Shown: positions 6,756-9,362 of the stretch, one piece after another
Position numbering within the stretch: the stretch's first letter is position 1
How the letters are laid out: each line of letters begins with the position of its first letter
Origin: an uncultured Acetatifactor sp.
GTDB taxonomy: Bacteria > Bacillota > Clostridia > Lachnospirales > Lachnospiraceae
Direction of reading: 5' to 3'
Assembly: GCA_910584235.1 (NCBI GenBank)
Contig: CAJTZD010000103.1
Coordinates: forward strand, 1 to 9,362
DNA: 9,362 nt
The notes under the pieces: generated by a model
What the model was told of the DNA's origin: nothing
What the model saw: the letters and a program-made list of their open reading frames with translations, nothing else
The model's database searches: none
Position numbers and translations under genes: made by a program

Positions 6756-6807
6756 TGCCCGGAGCAGTCCTTTGGAAAGCTGTCCGGAATAGACCATAGA
6801 TTTCAAG

Positions 6808-6842
6808 TACCGCTTATCTTAATGAGGTAGGCGGTATTTTTT
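6808..6842 (+). terminator. Rho-independent terminator abutting the tRNA array
   Basis: TACCGC (6808-6813) pairs with GCGGTA (6831-6836), followed by six T (6837-6842). The stem is short and the loop long (17 nt), so strength is uncertain. It ends only 2 nt before the first tRNA-like gene, leaving no room for a promoter in between. Confidence 0.55.
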
Positions 6843-6844
6843 AT

Positions 6845-6936
6845 GCTCCATTAGCTCAGATGGGATGAGCACAAGGGATAAAGGGCATCCCTAACTTTTA
6901 ATCGAGGAGTCATGGGTTCGAGCCCCATGGGGATCA
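6845..6936 (+). tRNA. tRNA-Lys(TTT)-like gene with 19-nt hairpin insert
   Basis: The D arm is intact (TAGCTC then GAGC), the anticodon loop is CTTTTAA (TTT, Lys), and the T arm is ATGGG TTCGAGC CCCAT. The length is 92 nt. The perfect hairpin AGGGAT AAAGGGC ATCCCT (6874-6892, 19 nt) lies between the D arm and anticodon loop and accounts exactly for the excess over 73 nt. The 5' side of the anticodon stem is disrupted: the 3' side TCGAG expects CTCGA. The acceptor GCTCCAT against GGGGATC has two mismatches. No CCA is encoded. It is a probable degenerate or highly atypical tRNA. Confidence 0.65.
6874..6892. repeat. 19-nt hairpin inserted in tRNA-Lys
   Basis: AGGGAT and ATCCCT form a perfect 6-bp stem with a 7-nt loop AAAGGGC. 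Its length equals the excess of the host tRNA-like gene. It is simpler than the 52-nt inserts in the neighbouring genes. Confidence 0.6.
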
Positions 6937-6940
6937 TTAA

Positions 6941-7064
6941 GGCTCCTTAGTCTAAAGGTCAGGACGCCGGCCCCTCAAGCCGGAGATGATGGGTTCAAGG
7001 TCTACGCTCCGCTTCGGTCGGTGCTGGACGTGGTCCACCGGACCACAGCACCCCGCAGGAGCTA
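6941..7064 (+). tRNA. tRNA-Glu(CTC)-like gene with about 52-nt insert in the T loop
   Basis: Acceptor GGCTCCT pairs with AGGAGCT (7057-7063, one G-U), and the discriminator is A7064. The D stem is GTCT/GGAC. The anticodon stem CCGGC/GCCGG (6967-6971 with 6979-6983) closes loop CCCTCAA, anticodon CTC (Glu), with C instead of the near-universal T at position 33. The T stem GGG (6991-6993) and loop start TTCAAG are interrupted at about 7000 by the insert, resuming at CCCGC (7052-7056). Removing about 51-52 nt gives a near-normal 73-nt tRNA. As encoded, the T loop cannot form. No CCA is encoded. It starts 4 nt after the Lys gene. Confidence 0.7.
7000..7051 (+). repeat. 52-nt structured element, copy A (in tRNA-Glu)
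   Basis: The element opens with GTCTACGCTCCGCTTCGGTC (7000-7019). It then folds as outer helix GGTGCT/AGCACC (7020-7025 with 7047-7052), a 4-nt bulge GGAC on the 5' side, inner helix GTGGTCC/GGACCAC (7030-7036 with 7040-7046) and triloop ACC. It is 48/52 identical to the reverse complement of 7185-7236. The four differences are two compensated base pairs (7021/7051 and 7030/7046). Confidence 0.85.
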
Positions 7065-7066
7065 CT

Positions 7067-7156
7067 GTGGCTATAGGATAACGGAAGTAAAGCGAACGCA
7101 GTTCGCTATGCAGATATGTGGTTCTGCTTATGGGGGTTCGACTCCCCCTGGTCACA
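7067..7156 (+). tRNA. tRNA-His(GTG)-like gene with 17-nt hairpin insert
   Basis: Acceptor GTGGCTA pairs with TGGTCAC (two G-U). The T arm GGGGG TTCGACT CCCCC is perfect. The anticodon stem GCAGA/TCTGC (7110-7114 with 7123-7127) closes an eight-nucleotide loop TATGTGGT containing GTG (His). The length is 90 nt. Hairpin AGCGAAC GCA GTTCGCT (7091-7107, 17 nt) equals the excess. The 3' side of the D stem (expected to pair with GGAT, 7076-7079) is missing. The base before the acceptor is T rather than the G-1 normal for bacterial tRNA-His, and the discriminator is A. It starts 2 nt after Glu. Function is doubtful in present form. Confidence 0.65.
7091..7107. repeat. 17-nt hairpin inserted in tRNA-His
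   Basis: AGCGAAC and GTTCGCT form a perfect 7-bp stem with a GCA triloop. It sits between the D loop and anticodon stem, the same zone as the hairpin in tRNA-Lys. Confidence 0.6.
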
Positions 7157-7160
7157 TTAT

Positions 7161-7294
7161 GGATGGGTATGCCTAGTGGCGAGGTTGCTATGGTCCGGTG
7201 GACCATGTCCAGCAACGACCGAAGCGGAGCGTAGACCAGCGGACTGTAAATCCGTCACACAGAAACACCGCAGGTTCGAGTCCTGCCCCATCCA
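7161..7294 (+). tRNA. tRNA-Tyr(GTA)-like gene with 52-nt insert in the D stem
   Basis: Acceptor GGATGGG pairs perfectly with CCCATCC (7287-7293), and the discriminator is A7294. Anticodon stem GCGGA/TCCGT closes loop CTGTAAA (GTA, Tyr). T arm GCAGG TTCGAGT CCTGC is perfect, and the 14-nt variable region suits bacterial tRNA-Tyr. The D stem starts GCC (7171-7173), and its partner GGC is split as GG (7183-7184) and C (7237) by 7185-7236. Precise removal of 52 nt leaves an 82-nt tRNA with every helix intact. No CCA is encoded. This is the clearest case that the insert lies in an otherwise sound tRNA. Confidence 0.8.
7185..7236 (-). repeat. 52-nt structured element, copy B (in tRNA-Tyr, inverted)
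   Basis: This is the reverse complement of copy A with four substitutions. In this strand, outer helix GTTGCT/AGCAAC (7184-7189 with 7211-7216) encloses inner helix ATGGTCC/GGACCAT (7190-7196 with 7200-7206), triloop GGT and a 4-nt bulge GTCC on the 3' side. The 20-nt flank (7217-7236) is an exact reverse complement of 7000-7019. Its opposite orientation to copy A argues against a strand-specific intron. Confidence 0.85.
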
Positions 7295-7300
7295 CTTTCC

Positions 7301-7436
7301 GTTTGCGTGTCCGAGAGGTCTATGGTGCCTCTCCGTTCCACTCCGGTCGTCGCAAAGCGGATGTCCCCCGGACATCCTGCGACCTGCTAAGGTGGCGTGC
7401 GGCAACGCACCGAAGGTTCGAATCCTTCCGCAAACG
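7301..7436 (+). tRNA. tRNA-Ser(GCT)-like gene with about 52-55-nt insert
   Basis: Acceptor GTTTGCG pairs perfectly with CGCAAAC (7429-7435), and discriminator G7436 is the serine identity base. The start TGTCCGAGAGG is serine-like. A long variable arm GTGCG/CGCAC (7397-7401 with 7406-7410) and a perfect T arm GAAGG TTCGAAT CCTTC are present. The anticodon loop contains TGCTAA (GCT, Ser). The 3' anticodon strand GGTGG (7391-7395) expects CCACC, which is found split as CC (7328-7329) and ACC (7382-7384) around the insert. Splice boundaries are uncertain by one or two bases, since exact rejoining gives a 6-nt loop. No CCA is encoded. Confidence 0.75.
7329..7383 (+). repeat. Diverged structured element, copy C (in tRNA-Ser)
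   Basis: It has the same architecture as copies A and B. The 20-nt flank 7329-7348 ends CCGGTC and matches the copy A flank at 15/20. Outer helix GTCGCA/TGCGAC (7349-7354 with 7378-7383), 4-nt 5' bulge AAGC, inner helix GGATGTCC/GGACATCC (7359-7366 with 7370-7377) and triloop CCC follow. Most stem bases differ from copy A while pairing is fully kept. Orientation is the same as copy A. Confidence 0.75.
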
Positions 7437-7460
7437 CTCCAGGGCCGGGATAGGATTCCT

Positions 7461-7518
7461 GGCATTTTCATGCAGGAGCCGCCAAAAAGAAAAGGACCGG
7501 CGGCTGCCAGTCCAGTTC
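7461..7518. repeat. Direct repeat copy 2, right of the tRNA array
   Basis: This is the partner of 6441-6498 (53/58 identical, same orientation, spacing 1020 bp). Here the fold is stronger: AGCCGCC (7478-7484) pairs with GGCGGCT around a purine-rich loop, with CTGGC and GCCAG pairing outside it. It lies just downstream of the minus-strand gene 7523-8152, but lacks the T run expected of that gene's terminator. Confidence 0.75.
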
Positions 7519-7522
7519 CCTT

Positions 7523-8152
7523 TCATCTGTTTATATATTTTTCAGTGGCAAGTGCCATGGCGGCGGGGACGAAGGTACGCTGCCCCTCATCCGGAATCCC
7601 TTCTGCCATGGCCAGGATCCTGTCAAATAACTGTGCCTTCCCTTCAGGAGCAGGAACGGCCAGCGGCAGGACAACCAGCTTCATCAGGTCATCATCCGTG
7701 AGCGGAAGCCCGGAACGGATTTTCTGCCCTATGGCCTCAGCTTCGGCTTCCCCATCCATGCGGGACAGGAAGACCTGCTCCGGGTGTAAGGCCAGGCATC
7801 CGAAATCAAAAACTGATTCAGCCTTTTCCACATCACCGGTATAGATAATGATGAGATGCGGGTTAAAACTGCCATCCTCTCTGTCATACCGCTTCATGAT
7901 TTCCGCAATGTGTTCCGGATATCTAATCATATCTGCTTTATGGCATCCTGATGTGTATTCCACAACTGCATAGCTTCCGTCTTCTAGCAGGAACAGGCTG
8001 TCAACAAAGCCGCCACCCACCGGGACTGCAGGGAGCAGCTCACGGATTGGCGGGAGCGCAATCCCGTATGCAGCAAAGCTTTTTCCTTTGTATGCCTGGG
8101 CAAGGACCTTATGTAAAGCATCCCTGTCAGGACTGTTTTTTCTTTTTGGCAT
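7523..8152 (-). CDS. Rpn-like PD-(D/E)XK family protein, divergent
   Basis: A 209-aa protein. Start 8152 is chosen because GGAGG (8158-8162) lies 5 nt upstream; the upstream in-frame ATG at 8164 overlaps that site and has no ribosome site of its own. Residues about 49-67, FVDSLFLLEDGSYAVVEYT, form a nuclease-like core with Asp51 and Glu65, but Thr67 stands where ExK would place lysine. The C-terminal part (LPLTDDDLMKLVVLPLAVP, then FDRILAMAEGIPDE, then ALATEKYINR) resembles the tail of recombination-promoting nuclease (Rpn)/PDDEXK transposase-like proteins. It would act on DNA if active. It is oriented like the next Rpn gene, though a terminator separates them. Family assignment is moderate. 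Confidence 0.6.
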   Translation of the reverse strand: MPKRKNSPDRDALHKVLAQAYKGKSFAAYGIALPPIRELLPAVPVGGGFVDSLFLLEDGSYAVVEYTSGCHKADMIRYPEHIAEIMKRYDREDGSFNPHLIIIYTGDVEKAESVFDFGCLALHPEQVFLSRMDGEAEAEAIGQKIRSGLPLTDDDLMKLVVLPLAVPAPEGKAQLFDRILAMAEGIPDEGQRTFVPAAMALATEKYINR

Positions 8153-8187
8153 TGTATCCTCCATTTTTCCGATCTTCGTTACACAAA

Positions 8188-8215
8188 ATCAGGGAAAGTG
8201 CATGCTTTCCCTGAT
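8188..8215 (-). terminator. Terminator of the Rpn gene
   Basis: An 11-bp perfect stem (ATCAGGGAAAG with CTTTCCCTGAT) has a 6-nt loop TGCATG, followed on the minus strand by TTTTGTGT. It lies 49 bp after the stop of 8264-9076. Its position means the gene at 7523-8152 needs read-through or a promoter I could not identify. Confidence 0.8.
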
Positions 8216-8263
8216 AATAGTGTGTCTGCCGTTATAAAATGTCATGTTCCTCAAAAAGTTTGT

Positions 8264-9076
8264 TTAATCGTTTTCATAATCAGATATAACAGAATTGACA
8301 TATTCAAGATCAAGCTGCAAAGAAGAGGCAATGTCTTCATTGCTGATGCCTTTGTGATACAGCTTAATGATTTTTGTGGCAAGTGTTGTGCCTAATTCAA
8401 GATTTTCTCTATCCCTCTGCAATAAAGTCATATACTCGACCTCCATTTCCTTGCTCTCTTTTACCTCGGTAACCTTTTTGTGGATTTCTTTTATGAGCGG
8501 GCTCCTGGCCTGCGATGCAAAGTCATCCGTTGTGTTCTCCACATAAGAGAGGAATTCATGCATTTCCGGATCGACATCGTGCATGCTGCCTTTGGTATTC
8601 GGGAAAATCTTAGTGGTTTCATCTCCCAGTGTAAGGGAAGGATTCTCCGCGCACCTGTTCTCAAAAGTGTATAAATGGCGCCGGTCCCCAAACGGATCAA
8701 AGGTGCAGATGAAGATGACAAAGGATTTTTTCAGTTTCCTGTAATCTTCCCCTGCTGAAATGATGTCAAGATCGATGTTTCCCTGATAGTACCTCGATCT
8801 CTTAGGCAGGGTAGCCTTTCTGTGCTTTCCGCGCTCCATTTCAACATTATATACCGTTCCCTCGTTGTCGTTCAGGTATACATCGAGCCGGATGCCTTTT
8901 CCGTCATAGAGCATATTGATGGTTTTCTGCGTGGCAGGCACGGAAACCTCCCGTATGGAAACGCCCAGTATTTTTTCTAATACTTTTCTGCAGACCTCCT
9001 TATCGCTCATTACCTTTGCGAAAAGGAAATCGTCCTCCAGGTTTAGCTGCTGGATGGTTTTGTTCATATTCGGCAT
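8264..9076 (-). CDS. Rpn family recombination-promoting nuclease / PDDEXK_2 transposase-like
   Basis: A 270-aa protein starting at ATG 9076, with GAGAGG 7-8 nt upstream. The N-terminus QLNLEDDFLFAKVMSDKEV is the classic opening of the family. The core has IRLDVYL (Asp65) and VYNVEMERG (Glu79, Glu81), where ExE occupies the ExK or ExQ position. KRSRYYQGNIDLDIISAGEDY (residues 92-112) and VIFICTFDPFG follow as expected. The C-terminus ends in a helix-turn-helix-like segment (KGISNEDIASSLQLDLEYV), common in these proteins. E. coli RpnA-type members are DNA endonucleases that stimulate RecA-independent recombination. It is transcribed from its own promoter at 9098-9126 and ends in a strong terminator. 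Confidence 0.85.
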   Translation of the reverse strand: MPNMNKTIQQLNLEDDFLFAKVMSDKEVCRKVLEKILGVSIREVSVPATQKTINMLYDGKGIRLDVYLNDNEGTVYNVEMERGKHRKATLPKRSRYYQGNIDLDIISAGEDYRKLKKSFVIFICTFDPFGDRRHLYTFENRCAENPSLTLGDETTKIFPNTKGSMHDVDPEMHEFLSYVENTTDDFASQARSPLIKEIHKKVTEVKESKEMEVEYMTLLQRDRENLELGTTLATKIIKLYHKGISNEDIASSLQLDLEYVNSVISDYEND

Positions 9077-9097
9077 AAATGTACCTCTCTTTCTCTT

Positions 9098-9126
9098 ATT
9101 ATAGCATGCCGTCTCCGTTTTGTCAG
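9098..9126 (-). promoter_or_regulatory. Promoter of the Rpn gene
   Basis: On the minus strand CTGACA (9126-9121) and TATAAT (9103-9098) are separated by 17 bp, one base short of the full consensus. The start would fall about 15-20 bp upstream of ATG 9076. Confidence 0.8.
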
Positions 9127-9203
9127 TTGCGATTTAATTGTTTTACGGATTGTGAACGGAACCCGTATATAGAATAAGGATCCTGCGGCTGCCAGGATAC
9201 TTG

Positions 9204-9228
9204 AAAAAAGCTGCCGTTTCCAGACAGC
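9204..9228 (-). terminator. Terminator of the rightmost minus-strand gene
   Basis: On the minus strand GCTGTC (9228-9223) pairs with GGCAGC (9215-9210), one T-G pair, around a 7-nt loop. Six T follow (9209-9204). It lies about 47 bp after the stop at 9275 and separates that gene from the Rpn promoter. A second small palindrome (ATCCTG/CAGGAT, 9180-9198) sits just beyond. Confidence 0.75.
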
Positions 9229-9274
9229 CTTTTTCGTGGCATGGGATATGCCGGTATCCTTTCCGCCTCTTCCC

Positions 9275-9361
9275 TTATGGCTTCTGCCCGGGATAGATCT
9301 CCGCTATTGCCTTTGCGACCTGGAACTCAACCGTCAGCCGGTCGCATTTCCATACCTTCAT
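9275..9361 (-). CDS. Partial or very short hypothetical protein at the window edge
   Basis: The minus frame encodes MKVWKCDRLTVEFQVAKAIA, then EIYPGQKP, and stops at TTA 9275-9277. The methionine at 9361 touches the window edge, so it may be internal and the gene may continue outside. The good terminator at 9204-9228 supports a real gene end here. No family is recognised from this piece. Confidence 0.4.
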   Translation of the reverse strand: MKVWKCDRLTVEFQVAKAIAEIYPGQKP

Positions 9362-9362
9362 G

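Noticed and set aside
7000..7236. Integron attC sites
   Set aside because: Folded-recombination-site-like shape, but no RYYYAAC/GTTRRRY core pair and no cassette ORFs or integrase nearby.
7000..7383. Self-splicing ribozyme introns in the tRNAs
   Set aside because: The inserts are far below group I or II size, lack hammerhead core motifs, and the same element occurs in both orientations relative to transcription.
6845..7440. CRISPR array
   Set aside because: Repeats are few, irregularly spaced and lie inside recognisable tRNA genes; no cas genes are present.
7116..7844. Long plus- and minus-strand ORFs across the tRNA array
   Set aside because: They run through tRNA genes and antisense to the 7523-8152 gene, have no ribosome sites and have low-quality composition; they are shadows.

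Overview
The window looks like the accessory cargo end of an integrative/conjugative element or genomic island from a gut Firmicute, most likely of the Lachnospiraceae type. The grounds are near-perfect Shine-Dalgarno sites, a Tn916/Tn1549-style pair of small regulatory ORFs, a DUF5348 gene, an AbiE toxin-antitoxin pair and Rpn-family PD-(D/E)XK genes. Base composition is mosaic: GC-rich at 1-2118, intermediate in abiE, clearly AT-rich at about 4130-6400, and GC-rich again from the tRNA array onward. This suggests stepwise assembly. The taxonomic assignment is inference.

Layout: 1-258 is a leader with a 12-codon ORF overlapping a strong terminator hairpin. 259-880 holds a sigma-70-region-4-like protein and an overlapping small helix-turn-helix protein. 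881-1115 carries a symmetrical cluster of TCGCAAAA motifs in front of a small serine recombinase (1116-1733). 1827-2118 is a DUF5348 gene split by a 58-bp hairpin insertion; deleting exactly 58 bp restores the frame. 2121-4051 is a type IV toxin-antitoxin operon (AbiEi-like regulator, AbiEii nucleotidyltransferase) with a TTGACT/TATACT promoter between two matching inverted repeats. 4233-6397 is an AT-rich pair: a DUF2971 protein and an unrecognised 379-aa protein.

The most unusual part is 6845-7436: five tightly packed tRNA-like genes (Lys, Glu, His, Tyr, Ser), every one carrying an internal hairpin insertion. Glu and Tyr carry the same 52-nt element in opposite orientations. The four differences between the two copies form two compensatory base-pair changes. 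Ser carries a diverged relative with the same fold, and Lys and His carry 19- and 17-nt simple hairpins. The array is bracketed by a 58-bp imperfect direct repeat whose copies lie exactly 1020 bp apart.

The right side (7523-9362) is on the minus strand: two PD-(D/E)XK/Rpn-type genes, the second with a consensus promoter and a terminator, then the 3' end of another gene with its own terminator.

Working view (inference): this is a defence and mobile-cargo region in which small structured palindromic elements have inserted into tRNA genes and at least one protein gene. Either the elements are a DNA-level mobile hairpin family, or the tRNAs are retained as unusual, armed tRNA-like RNAs. The paired substitutions favour selection on, or template-driven repair of, the folded form.
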